This document shows positions 50,707-59,057 of a DNA stretch of 64,000 nt, one piece after another. The DNA is taken from NCBI GenBank assembly GCA_046047615.1, contig JBJOHO010000020.1, forward strand, positions 1 to 64,000. The letters run 5' to 3'. Each line of letters starts with the position of its first letter. Position 1 is the stretch's first letter. The position numbers and the translations under genes were made by a program. Origin of the DNA: ZC4RG30 sp046047615. GTDB lineage: Bacteria > Pseudomonadota > Gammaproteobacteria > Steroidobacterales > Steroidobacteraceae. A model generated the notes under the pieces. The model was given only the letters and a program-made list of their open reading frames with translations. It made no database searches and was not told where the DNA came from.

Positions 50707-52619
50707 GGCGCTGCTCCGGGTGCAGCTGCAGGGGTGGTCGCGGGCGCGGAGGTGGCGCGATCCTGCAGCGACGCCAGTTCGAAGCGTGCCTGGATGCGGT
50801 ATTCCTCCAGCCGTTGCTGCTGGGCCTGCAGGCCCTGCAGGGCCGCAGCCGTCAGCTGCCCTTCCTGAAGCCGTGCAAGCGCCTGCAGGCGCTGCTGCAG
50901 CTGCGCGAGGCGCGACTGCAGCACGCGCAGCCGCGCGTCGAAACCGGCCGTCCGCCCCGGGGCCTCCGCATGGGCGCGCAACACCCGCTGCACGCGCTGG
51001 CCTGCCTCGGCCAGGCCGCGCTGCACGAACTGGCTTTCGCGCTGCTGCAGGTACTGGCGCAGGCGCAGCTCGCGCTGCATGTCCCACAACAGCACGCCAC
51101 GCATGAGGCGCAGTTTTTCCTGCAGCGTGTCACGCACCTGCCCCGGCGGCAGTCCGGCAACGCGCAACCCGAGCCGGCGGAGCTGTTCCCACTGGGCCTG
51201 CTGCGCTGCCGGCGACAGCGCAAGCGCGGACTCCTCCGCAGACATGGCGCCGAGACGCCGGACCAGCGCTGCGTTGCGACCCAGGAGCGGTTCGACCGGA
51301 TCGGCGATGGCCAGCGTCGCCACACGCGCGTCCAACGTGGCCAGCGCCTGGCCGCGCGCCGCGATCATGTCATCGAAGGCGACGATGTCCGTGCGCCAGC
51401 GCTGCAGTCCGGCGTCCATACGGGAGAGATCGCGCAGGTTCTGCAGTCCCTGCTGGAAGACGTCGGCCGCCAGCAGCGGCGCCAGATAGCGCGCCTCGGG
51501 CGCTTGCGGCATCTGCTGCAGGCGCCATAGCCAACCGCGATCCGCAGGGGCTGCGGACTCAAGGCCACCGACGCCTTCGAACAAGCTGCCGGCCTGGAGA
51601 CGCGCGGCCGCGTCGGCCAGTGCAGCGGACTCCGTGTCGAAGCCTTGCAGGGCACGCTCATAGGCCTCGACAGCCTGGCCGGCTGCGCCCGCCCGGGCGT
51701 AGGCGTAGGGCACGGCCAGCCACGCCTCCTGGACGGCGGCATCAAGCAGTGGCCGCTGCGCAAGCTCGAGCCACGGCACCAGTGCCTCAGCAGGCTGGTC
51801 CAATGCGGCATGGGCCCAGCCCAAACCCAGCAGCGCCGTGTTGGCAGCCGGGCCATCAAGACGCGTGCGCAGCAATGGCGTCATGGCTTCCTGCGGGCGA
51901 CGCGCCTGCAGCAGCGCAAGACCAAGTGCGAGATTGGCGCGGTCGCGAAGTGCGAGCCGCTCGGCGGTGGGGGCGGCAGCCGTACCGACGCCCTCGAGCC
52001 AGCGGCGGGCTTCTTCAAGCCGGCCATCGCGTATCAGCGCGACGCCGAGGTTGTAGTGGGCGTAGGCCGACCAGTCATCGCGACCCTGCCCCGCGGCCAG
52101 ACGGCGTGCCGCTTCATCGAAGCGGCCGAGCCGCATCAGGGTGTTGGCATGCAGGGCCACACGCTGAGGCTGCAAGGTCGGTGACAGGTCGCCCTGGATG
52201 CGCTCCAGCGCCTGCAAGGCATCAGCATGCAGACCACGCTGGTAGCGCAGCTGTGCGAGGTGGTACCACGCACGGTCGGCAACCGGCACCGGCACCGGTG
52301 CCTTGAGCACGGCATCGAAGCGGCGCGCCGCGGCGCCGTGGGCGCCGAGCGACAGATGGAGCCCGCCACTCAGCAGCGCGGCCTCGCGGCCTTGGCGTGG
52401 CAGGCGCTGCCAGGCCTCGTAGGCCTCCAGGCGCACCAGTGCCGCGAAATCATCATCGAGGTAGTAATGGAACAGGGCTTCGCCATAGTGAAGGTCCTGC
52501 ACCTGACGCACCGGCAGTGCATCCGTGCGGAGCGGCTGCAGGCGCGGCCCTGCAGCGCGCAGCGGAACGGCCGCGACGGCGGCCGCCATGACTCCGGCAA
52601 TGAGGACGTGACGCCGCAA
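50703..52619 (-). CDS. Periplasmic TPR protein (638 residues)
   Basis: The TTG at 52619 gives a good signal peptide (RRHVLIAGVMAAAVAAVPLRAAG) and has GGGAG just upstream, overlapping the stop of the previous gene; an ATG ten codons later would cut into the signal. Helical repeats run from about residue 40 to 340 (AWYHLAQLRYQRGLHADALQ, AHYNLGVALIRDGRLEEARR, ALLGLGWAHAALDQPAEALV). The C-terminal 200 residues are coiled-coil rich (RLRVLQSRLAQLQQRLQALA). The protein ends in an Ala/Pro tail. A scaffold role is likely. Confidence 0.86.
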   Translation of the reverse strand: MRRHVLIAGVMAAAVAAVPLRAAGPRLQPLRTDALPVRQVQDLHYGEALFHYYLDDDFAALVRLEAYEAWQRLPRQGREAALLSGGLHLSLGAHGAAARRFDAVLKAPVPVPVADRAWYHLAQLRYQRGLHADALQALERIQGDLSPTLQPQRVALHANTLMRLGRFDEAARRLAAGQGRDDWSAYAHYNLGVALIRDGRLEEARRWLEGVGTAAAPTAERLALRDRANLALGLALLQARRPQEAMTPLLRTRLDGPAANTALLGLGWAHAALDQPAEALVPWLELAQRPLLDAAVQEAWLAVPYAYARAGAAGQAVEAYERALQGFDTESAALADAAARLQAGSLFEGVGGLESAAPADRGWLWRLQQMPQAPEARYLAPLLAADVFQQGLQNLRDLSRMDAGLQRWRTDIVAFDDMIAARGQALATLDARVATLAIADPVEPLLGRNAALVRRLGAMSAEESALALSPAAQQAQWEQLRRLGLRVAGLPPGQVRDTLQEKLRLMRGVLLWDMQRELRLRQYLQQRESQFVQRGLAEAGQRVQRVLRAHAEAPGRTAGFDARLRVLQSRLAQLQQRLQALARLQEGQLTAAALQGLQAQQQRLEEYRIQARFELASLQDRATSAPATTPAAAPGAAP

Positions 52620-52622
52620 GCC

Positions 52623-53186
52623 CTACTCCCAGTCCTTGATTTCGAACTCGGGCTGCTGGGTCCGCTGGCGGTCGGAGATGCGCAGCTCGAGGTACTTCGC
52701 ACCGAGCGTCTTGTCGAACTCAAGGGTCGCGCCGCGGCTGTGGTCACCACCGTTGGGACCCTTGCCGTTGAAATAGGCCACGAGCTGGTGCTTGCCGAGC
52801 TTGAGGTTCCCCAGATGCAGGCGATGGACGCCGCCCTTGAGCAGGGCCTCGGCCTCGCGAGGCGTGTAAAGATGGTTGGCCACCTCCTTGTCATCGATGC
52901 GCAGCTGGATGCTGTCGATGGCGAAGAAGGTGCCGACATCCATCGACACGAACACGGCCACCTGCGTGTTGGCCGGAAACAGCAACTCTTCCTCAAGCAT
53001 GAACAGGTCGCGGTTGAGGGCCACGATGTCCTCCTTGAGGTCGCTGATCTGCGTCTCCAGCGGTGCCTCGGGCACTGCGGACGCAGCGGGCTGCCCGGGC
53101 GGCTCCGGCGTCTGGGCACCGGCCGGTGCGAAGTGCGGGACCAGCATGGCCAGCAGGGGCAAGATCGGCTTGAAGTTGCGCATCAT
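52623..53186 (-). CDS. Secreted coiled-coil/beta protein of the operon, unknown function
   Basis: The 187-residue protein has a signal peptide (LPLLAMLVPHFAPAGAQ), a short coiled coil (LETQISDLKEDIVALNRDLF) and a beta-rich domain with TQVAVFVSMDVGTFFAIDSI, LLKGGVHRLHLGNLKLGKHQ and LELRISDRQ. The second part looks like an immunoglobulin-like or PEGA-like strand arrangement. I recognise no named family. It starts at a double ATG (53186 or 53183), overlapping the thioredoxin-like gene, and ends 3 bases before the TPR gene. Confidence 0.75.
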   Translation of the reverse strand: MMRNFKPILPLLAMLVPHFAPAGAQTPEPPGQPAASAVPEAPLETQISDLKEDIVALNRDLFMLEEELLFPANTQVAVFVSMDVGTFFAIDSIQLRIDDKEVANHLYTPREAEALLKGGVHRLHLGNLKLGKHQLVAYFNGKGPNGGDHSRGATLEFDKTLGAKYLELRISDRQRTQQPEFEIKDWE

Positions 53187-53638
53187 TCGTCCAGCAGTGG
53201 TTTGAGTCGTGCGAGGTAGGCCATCTGGTCTGCCTCACGGAAATCCTCGAAGACCGCGCGGAGGGTGCCGCGGCGGTCCAGCAGCAGCAGCGTCGGCTCG
53301 CGGCGCACGCGATAGCGCCGCGCGACTTCACCGCCGGCATCGCGCAGCACGGTGACGCCCGGCAACGCGGGCCGGACCTCGACGGCATCGTCGATCACCC
53401 ACACGGCCAGGCCGGCGGTGGCGTAGGTCGACTGCAGCCTGGCCAGCACGACCTGCTGCTCCCGGCAACGGCCACAGCCGCTGCCGCCGAAGGCCAGCAT
53501 GACGACATCGCCGTGCAACTCCGACAGCCGGCGCGTCGTGCCGTCGAGGCCGCGCAACGCGAAATCCGGTGCGCTGGCCATCACTGACGCCGACAGCAGC
53601 GGCACCAAGCCCAGCAGCGGCCGGAGCCGTGCGGTCAT
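53183..53638 (-). CDS. Periplasmic thioredoxin-like (TlpA/redoxin) protein
   Basis: The 151-residue protein has a signal peptide (LGLVPLLSASVMASA) and a TlpA-like fold: FALRGLDGTTRRLSELHGDV, VMLAFGGSGCGRCREQQVVL with active-site CGRC, and REPTLLLLDRRGTLRAVFED with the cis-Pro neighbour. It may keep haem-site cysteines of the operon's c-type proteins reduced, or serve another disulfide step. A second TlpA-like gene lies in the divergent operon. It overlaps both neighbours by 4 bases. Confidence 0.88.
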   Translation of the reverse strand: MTARLRPLLGLVPLLSASVMASAPDFALRGLDGTTRRLSELHGDVVMLAFGGSGCGRCREQQVVLARLQSTYATAGLAVWVIDDAVEVRPALPGVTVLRDAGGEVARRYRVRREPTLLLLDRRGTLRAVFEDFREADQMAYLARLKPLLDE

Positions 53639-55212
53639 GACACGACACCGGTCACGACCGGGGCAAACGCGGTGAGCGCGTCGCGCTGTGCCGGGCCACC
53701 GAGTCCCTGCCCGGGGAAGCGGGTCGAGAACAGCCCCTCTTCACCATGCAACGCCATGTAATTGAGCACGACCAGCTCCGCCAGCAGGTTGACGGCGTTG
53801 GCTGCAGGGCTGGAGGTGGTGACCACCGCGCCATCAGCGCTGTACCAGCCGATCTGCTGGCGATCCGGGGCGCGCAGCACCGGCCGGCCGCGCGGGTTGT
53901 AGACGAGGAAGAAGCCGGCGGCAGTGGACTGGTTGTCGCCGGTCCACACACCCTTGCCACGACCCTCGACGGACATGTCGAGCGTGCCATCGGAGGACAG
54001 CGAGCCATCGCTGAAGACATACAGCATCAAGGGACGGCCGACGCGTGCCGCGTATTCGAGACAGGCCCCCATGCATTGCCCGGCACGCAGGTCGCGGCGC
54101 TCGCCAGTCGCACGCTCCCCCGTGTGGTAGTCGAAGCCACCCATCTGGATGGTCCCGGCACCGGCATTGCCGTCGATCACCATCTTCATGACCGCCGCGG
54201 TCTTGCGGAACTCGGCGTCAGCGTCATAGTCGGCCTGCGTGAAGATGCCGCCAGGTCCGACGATGCGCGGGTCACGCGAAGGATCGAGTGCGGCCGGTGA
54301 GTTGAACCGCTCCGCAAGATAGGCGGACTTGACGAGACTGCACTGCACGCCTTTCTTCAGGGCGGCATCGCGCGCCGCGATACCCGTGGACATCACGCGC
54401 AGGCGCTGGTCCGTGAGCACCGCCATCGACTCAAGCACCGCCACGGCGTCACGCGGATCGGTGAAGAGCGTGCCCAGTTCTCCGGTATCGACCAGCCCCG
54501 TGACGTCCGAGGCGCGATCCACCTTCGTCGGCCGTACCGACAGGTCGAGCATCGACGCCGGCGCCACGGAGTTGCCCCCGGAATCCGAACTCACCGAACC
54601 GATCAGCGTCAGCAGCTCGCCATCCGCGCCGGCGCGCCACACGCCATACATGGGATTGTGGGGGTTGTTGGCGGTGTCGTTCTCCGACCGTGCCGCGATG
54701 ACCACGCCGTTGGTCGACGCCAGCGTCGCCGGAGACACAGCGCGCGCGGTGATGCCGCGCAGGAAGGCACTGTCGGCGTGGAAGGCGAGCCCCATGCGCG
54801 TGTCCACCTGACCGGCCTGGGCCGGCGTCAGTTCACCCGGCAAGCCCAGACGCGAATAGCCGGCCGTGGAGAGCAGGTCGAGTTGCCCTCCCCGTCCGCC
54901 CACCAGCACGTTGGAGCCCGCGATGTTCGCGCCTCCCGACAGATCGAAGCAGATGAAGGGAATCTTGCCGGCACCCCCATTGATGCCGCAGCCCGAGGCC
55001 GCGAGCCCTGCCGCATCAAGGTTGGCGATGACATCGGCCTTCGCCTCGGGGCGCAGCAGGCCGGCCAGCAGCCCCGGCGCCATGACGCGCGCCACGCCCC
55101 CCACCAGCCCGGCGGAGAGGAAATCGCGGCGCGTGACTGGCCGCGCGTGATCAGGATGCCGCAGTGGCGCATCGAGGGGCAGCGGGCGGGGCAACTTGCG
55201 CAGGTATCGCAT
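53635..55212 (-). CDS. Tat-exported DUF1501-like protein
   Basis: The ATG at 55212 has GAGGAG upstream and gives 525 residues. A twin-arginine signal is clear (VTRRDFLSAGLVGGVARVM). The mature part includes KIPFICFDLSGGANIAGSNV, GQLDLLSTAGYSRLGL, FDYHTGERATGERRDLRAGQ and LMLYVFSDGSLSSDGTLDMS, similar to DUF1501 proteins, which share the alkaline-phosphatase/sulfatase fold. Folded export through Tat suggests a bound cofactor. DUF1501 genes usually stand next to genes for cytochrome-like DUF1553/DUF1800 proteins; here the partners are two c-haem proteins. Confidence 0.82.
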   Translation of the reverse strand: MRYLRKLPRPLPLDAPLRHPDHARPVTRRDFLSAGLVGGVARVMAPGLLAGLLRPEAKADVIANLDAAGLAASGCGINGGAGKIPFICFDLSGGANIAGSNVLVGGRGGQLDLLSTAGYSRLGLPGELTPAQAGQVDTRMGLAFHADSAFLRGITARAVSPATLASTNGVVIAARSENDTANNPHNPMYGVWRAGADGELLTLIGSVSSDSGGNSVAPASMLDLSVRPTKVDRASDVTGLVDTGELGTLFTDPRDAVAVLESMAVLTDQRLRVMSTGIAARDAALKKGVQCSLVKSAYLAERFNSPAALDPSRDPRIVGPGGIFTQADYDADAEFRKTAAVMKMVIDGNAGAGTIQMGGFDYHTGERATGERRDLRAGQCMGACLEYAARVGRPLMLYVFSDGSLSSDGTLDMSVEGRGKGVWTGDNQSTAAGFFLVYNPRGRPVLRAPDRQQIGWYSADGAVVTTSSPAANAVNLLAELVVLNYMALHGEEGLFSTRFPGQGLGGPAQRDALTAFAPVVTGVVS

Positions 55213-55226
55213 GTGTGGCTCCTCGT

Positions 55227-57671
55227 TCAATGCAGGCTGAGCACGCCGCTGCCCAGCACCGCTGCACAACTGGCCTTGGTCAATGTCGTGGTGTCGGTGC
55301 CTCGCGCCAGGAGGCGCTGCGCCAATGCATCCAGCTCGGCCCGCAGCGTTGCTGCAGTGGGCTGGTCCGGCAGCCCGGTGCCCGCGGCCCGCGCCAGCAG
55401 GGGATCAAAGACCTGGCTGCGACCCGTCGGCGTCCCGAACTGCGTCGCTGCGGGCATCGCCGGATTGAAGCCGGTGCCGAAGAACGCGGCGCGTGCCGTC
55501 GGGTCATCCACCAGCGCCGCGCAGTACTGGATCGCCAGCTGGGCGATGCCGGTCTGGTGGGCCGCGAGGAAGGCTTCGAGGTCCGCCGTGGGCGGCAACT
55601 GCTGCCGCACGCGTTCGAAAGTGGCAGCCACCGCCGGATGCGTGACGGGAATGCCGGTGACCTGCGCTAAGCTGTGGTTCACCGGATCGAAGCTGCGCAC
55701 GCCGATGCGTGGGCTGGCCGGCCGGTCCACCGGTGGCGCGACCACGACCGGTCCCTCGACCACGACGTTGCTGCGGCTGCCCAGCCTTTCGAAGGCGAGG
55801 AAGAACTGGTCGGCCACAGCGCCCTTCTGCAGCGCCAGCACGGTGCCACGGTCCGACAGCAGCTGGCCGCTGCCACTGACGTGGTCGGCGCGGCGCAAGG
55901 TCGCCTGCAGGGTCGCGAATCCCTGCCCCGCCTCCGGCAGGCTGCCATTGATCCCGATGCGCAGCCCTTGCAGCGGCACGCCATCCGGCAGCGCGGCGTC
56001 ATCCAGGCCCACGAAGGCGGGCCGCGTGAACAGGTAGGCATGGCTGTCGTACTGGCTGGCCTCCAGCATCACGTAGGCCTTCGGCACACCCAGCAGATGG
56101 GACACATTGAACAGCAGCAGATAACGTTCGCCGACGCCAGCGGCGAAATTCTGCTGCACTTGTGCCGCATCCAGGGCCCGGTCGTGAACGGCGGCGAAAC
56201 GCAACACGCCCTGCCACTGCCGCTGTCCGGAAGTCTCGTTGCCCAGCACGAGCGCGAAGCTGTCGTCCCAATCGGCGAGCGCGCCGCCGCTGCGCGGATC
56301 GACATCACCTGTGTCGTTGCCGTTCACATACAGGCGCCGGCCGCGGAGCGGATCGTAGGTGAGCACCAAGTGCTGCAGGCTGGCCTGCGCATCGCGGTCT
56401 GCATCGCGGGTCTGCAGCGCGGGCGTGCCGTTGGCGCCGGTGCCGGCGGCGCGGCCCAGGGCTTCATACTGGTAGGCGCGCTGCGCCAGCGTGACGTTGC
56501 GCGAGCTGTTGCTGCCGGAGTAGCTGAGCAGCCAGGCGTCTTCCTGCACGACATTGGCAGGGACCGCCCACAGCTCGATGCTGTACTCGCCCGTGGCCTT
56601 GATGCGCGTGGCCAGCTTGCGGCTGGCCGTGGTGCTGCCTTGCGCGCGGCTGCCGGCCTTGAACTCGACGCCCCAGCCGCCGACCCAGGCGGTGTTGCCG
56701 CTGAGGTTGAGGTCCAGGGCCGGTTCCACGCCGCTGGTGTCGTAAGCCGTGGCGCCACTGCCGGTCTTGAATTCATAGCGTGCGACAACATGGGCATCGA
56801 TGCGGTTGCCGCCGGAGGCGACAATGCCATCGACCATGCGCAGGGCCTTGCTGGTGACCCATTGCGGATCCACGGGGGTGACCGGAATCCCGGCGACAAA
56901 GCCCTGCACCGCCGCGAGCATCGCCGTGGCATCCGCGGCGCAGCTGCCGGACCAGCAGTTGTGGAATTCGTCGCGCAGGCGCACCACCAGGCGCGACGCC
57001 GCCGGGTCGTCGAGGTTGATGCGCGAGCGGGCCGCCGCATAGGCCTCCTCGATGTCGGCACTGGCGATGAACGGGGCCTGCGGCGTCGCCGCAGCGGCCG
57101 AATGGCAGCGTGCACAATTGCCGCGCGCCGGCGACGCCAGCAGCGGATGGACTGTCGCGGCAAACAGGGCGGCGCTGTCGGGGAAGCTGCGGCTGGCACC
57201 CACTTCCTGGTCGATGGGTGCCACCAGGGAGATGCGCGTGCCACCGGCGCCCGGCAGGTTGCCGGCCCAGTTGCGGATCCAGGTACTGAGGATGTCGGCA
57301 CAGGCCTGGTTGCTCGCCAGCCAGCAGTTGTGGCCTCCGGCCACCTTGCTGACCAGCCGCGACAGCTCGGGCTGCGCAAGATCCACCACCGGATTCGCAT
57401 CCGCATAGGCAAGGTTGACGTCGTCGTTGCGGGCAAAGCGGGGCTGCTGGCCGGCGGCGTGATGGCAATTGCCGCAGCGGTCGTTGGCCTTGATGTTCTC
57501 CCACAGGTTCAGGCGGAAAGCCTGCACGTCGGCGGTGGCTGGCGCAGGTCCGGCATAGGCCGTCACCACAGGCCCCTGCGGCAGCGGATTGGTCGTCGTT
57601 GGCGCGCCTCCGCTGCAGGCCGCGAGCAGCACCAATGGCAACACGACCAGGACGATACTGCGGGAACTCAT
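55227..57671 (-). CDS. Outer-membrane c-haem lipoprotein with LamG-like domain
   Basis: The start at 57671 gives 814 residues with a lipobox (VLPLVLLAACSGG, lipid Cys 19). Two haem c motifs are seen, CGNCHH at 66-71 and CARCHS at 186-191, each followed by a Cys pair (HNCWLASNQACAD; HNCWSGSCAAD). A concanavalin/LamG-like domain follows (YEFKTGSGATAYDTSGVEPA, YSIELWAVPANVV, LTYDPLRGRRLYVNGND). The C-terminal region resembles a DUF1592/DUF1549-type cytochrome partner. A surface redox or binding role is likely. It lies between the DUF1501-like gene (14 bases) and the next c-haem gene (13 bases). Confidence 0.83.
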   Translation of the reverse strand: MSSRSIVLVVLPLVLLAACSGGAPTTTNPLPQGPVVTAYAGPAPATADVQAFRLNLWENIKANDRCGNCHHAAGQQPRFARNDDVNLAYADANPVVDLAQPELSRLVSKVAGGHNCWLASNQACADILSTWIRNWAGNLPGAGGTRISLVAPIDQEVGASRSFPDSAALFAATVHPLLASPARGNCARCHSAAAATPQAPFIASADIEEAYAAARSRINLDDPAASRLVVRLRDEFHNCWSGSCAADATAMLAAVQGFVAGIPVTPVDPQWVTSKALRMVDGIVASGGNRIDAHVVARYEFKTGSGATAYDTSGVEPALDLNLSGNTAWVGGWGVEFKAGSRAQGSTTASRKLATRIKATGEYSIELWAVPANVVQEDAWLLSYSGSNSSRNVTLAQRAYQYEALGRAAGTGANGTPALQTRDADRDAQASLQHLVLTYDPLRGRRLYVNGNDTGDVDPRSGGALADWDDSFALVLGNETSGQRQWQGVLRFAAVHDRALDAAQVQQNFAAGVGERYLLLFNVSHLLGVPKAYVMLEASQYDSHAYLFTRPAFVGLDDAALPDGVPLQGLRIGINGSLPEAGQGFATLQATLRRADHVSGSGQLLSDRGTVLALQKGAVADQFFLAFERLGSRSNVVVEGPVVVAPPVDRPASPRIGVRSFDPVNHSLAQVTGIPVTHPAVAATFERVRQQLPPTADLEAFLAAHQTGIAQLAIQYCAALVDDPTARAAFFGTGFNPAMPAATQFGTPTGRSQVFDPLLARAAGTGLPDQPTAATLRAELDALAQRLLARGTDTTTLTKASCAAVLGSGVLSLH

Positions 57672-57684
57672 GTGAAGCACTCCC

Positions 57685-58857
57685 TCATTCGCCCATGCAA
57701 TGCACGGCGGTGGACGCGAAGACATCCTTCATGCGGTGGCCGCCGGCACGGAACTGCGCGGTGATGCTGTCCACCGCCAGCCGGTCTGCGGAATCGGCCG
57801 GTTCACGCAGGCAGGTGGTGCGGAAGGCCTTCTCGACCTGGCAGCGCGCGAAGCGCTGGCTGGCGGCCAGCTCCTGGCCCAACGACTTGGCGCCGTTCCC
57901 GGCACCCGGCAAGGCAGTGCTCCAGCCCAGTGCGCGGTTGCGGCCCTTGCGCCAGTAGTTGGTCCAGCTGTCGTCCGGGGTCACAAAGCCAGGGCGGAAG
58001 TTGTCGGCGTTGATCAGGTACTTCGGCTGCACCTGGGCTGCGGTGTAGCGGATGCGCCCGGTGGCGGCGTCGTGGTCGTAATGGGCGAAAGCCTGCGCCA
58101 GCGGATCCATGCCGTTGTGGCAACCCACGCAATTGTTGAGGAACAGCCGGCTGTCCCCGCCGGGCGAACGGCTGACGTCCTGGCGTATCCGGTCTGGCGG
58201 CAGGGCGGTGTCATGCAGGGACTCGAGGTCCTCGCACAGGTGGTTCACGAGCGTGAAACGCAACATCGCGCGGTTGGTGCCTGCGGCGAAGAAGGCCTCG
58301 GACGCAGCCCGTGTTGTCATGACACCGGCTGTTGCCGCAGCGGGCAGGCCGTTGGCAGAAGACTGCGTCGCACGCACAAGCACCGCCGGATCAGACAGGT
58401 CGGCGTTGCGGCGCTCCATGTCCGCATAGAGGATGTTGTCGGCCGGCGAGTAGGCGGGCCAACCGGCCCCGCCCACATACAGGATGTCTGCAGACAGCAC
58501 CGTGTCGAAGGGCAGGTCGTCACGCACCATGCCGATGACCGTGGCCGTGTAATCGTTGAACGGGGTGAACAGGCTGCGTTCGCGCGTGGTCCATGGCGTG
58601 GCCCAGTTGCGCAGCGTGACCGAATAGAACGTGGGTGCCTGCATGGCGATGCGGGCAGCACCGATGGCATCTCCGGCGGCAACGCGGCCGGCCATCCGGT
58701 CGAGCGTCGCGGCATCCGGCGGCACGCCGGCCAGCCGGTCATGAAGGCGTCGCGCCTGCGTGCGCACATCGGCCTGTGCCACCACTGCGCACAGCGATGC
58801 CACGACTGCGAGGAGCGTCCTGCCCAACCTGCGTCCTGTGTCCACACCTGAGTGCAT
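57685..58857 (-). CDS. Secreted mono-haem c-type protein, first gene of the 12-gene run
   Basis: The start at 58857 has GGAG six bases upstream and gives 390 residues with a signal peptide (TLLAVVASLCAVVAQAD). A haem motif NNCVGCHNGMDPLAQAFAHYD is at about residues 241-261, and further Cys occur near the C-terminus (FARCQVEKAFRTTCLRE; AVHCMGE). The NNCVGCHxGMDPLA...YDHD block and the terminal ARCQVEKAFR resemble DUF1588/DUF1585-like cytochrome proteins of planctomycetes. It is divergent from the HzsA-like lipoprotein gene, with a 200-base shared control region. Confidence 0.82.
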   Translation of the reverse strand: MHSGVDTGRRLGRTLLAVVASLCAVVAQADVRTQARRLHDRLAGVPPDAATLDRMAGRVAAGDAIGAARIAMQAPTFYSVTLRNWATPWTTRERSLFTPFNDYTATVIGMVRDDLPFDTVLSADILYVGGAGWPAYSPADNILYADMERRNADLSDPAVLVRATQSSANGLPAAATAGVMTTRAASEAFFAAGTNRAMLRFTLVNHLCEDLESLHDTALPPDRIRQDVSRSPGGDSRLFLNNCVGCHNGMDPLAQAFAHYDHDAATGRIRYTAAQVQPKYLINADNFRPGFVTPDDSWTNYWRKGRNRALGWSTALPGAGNGAKSLGQELAASQRFARCQVEKAFRTTCLREPADSADRLAVDSITAQFRAGGHRMKDVFASTAVHCMGE

Positions 58858-58874
58858 GGGATTCTCCGTGCCGT

Positions 58875-58895
58875 GTGCCGACGCTATGCCGGCAC
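58875..58895. promoter_or_regulatory. Inverted repeat in the divergent control region of the two envelope operons
   Basis: GTGCCG (58875-58880) and CGGCAC (58890-58895) form a perfect 6-base inverted repeat with a 9-base spacer, 18 bases upstream of the leftward start codon. It could be a regulator site or a leader hairpin. The rest of the 58858-59057 gap shows ribosome sites for both genes (GGAGA leftward, GGGAGG rightward) and no clear -10/-35 pair. Confidence 0.3.
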
Positions 58896-59057
58896 GCGCG
58901 CGGTGCGCGACTGTCTCGGTTTGCAGACGTCTCCCGATGACGACAAACACGCTTCCAGCACGCGACGGGTGAAGCTGTGAGGGCAGTCTGCGAACTGCAT
59001 CACGGCGGCCGGATGCCGCCACCGTTCCACTGGAAGAAGGCAGCGAGGGAGGAAGTC

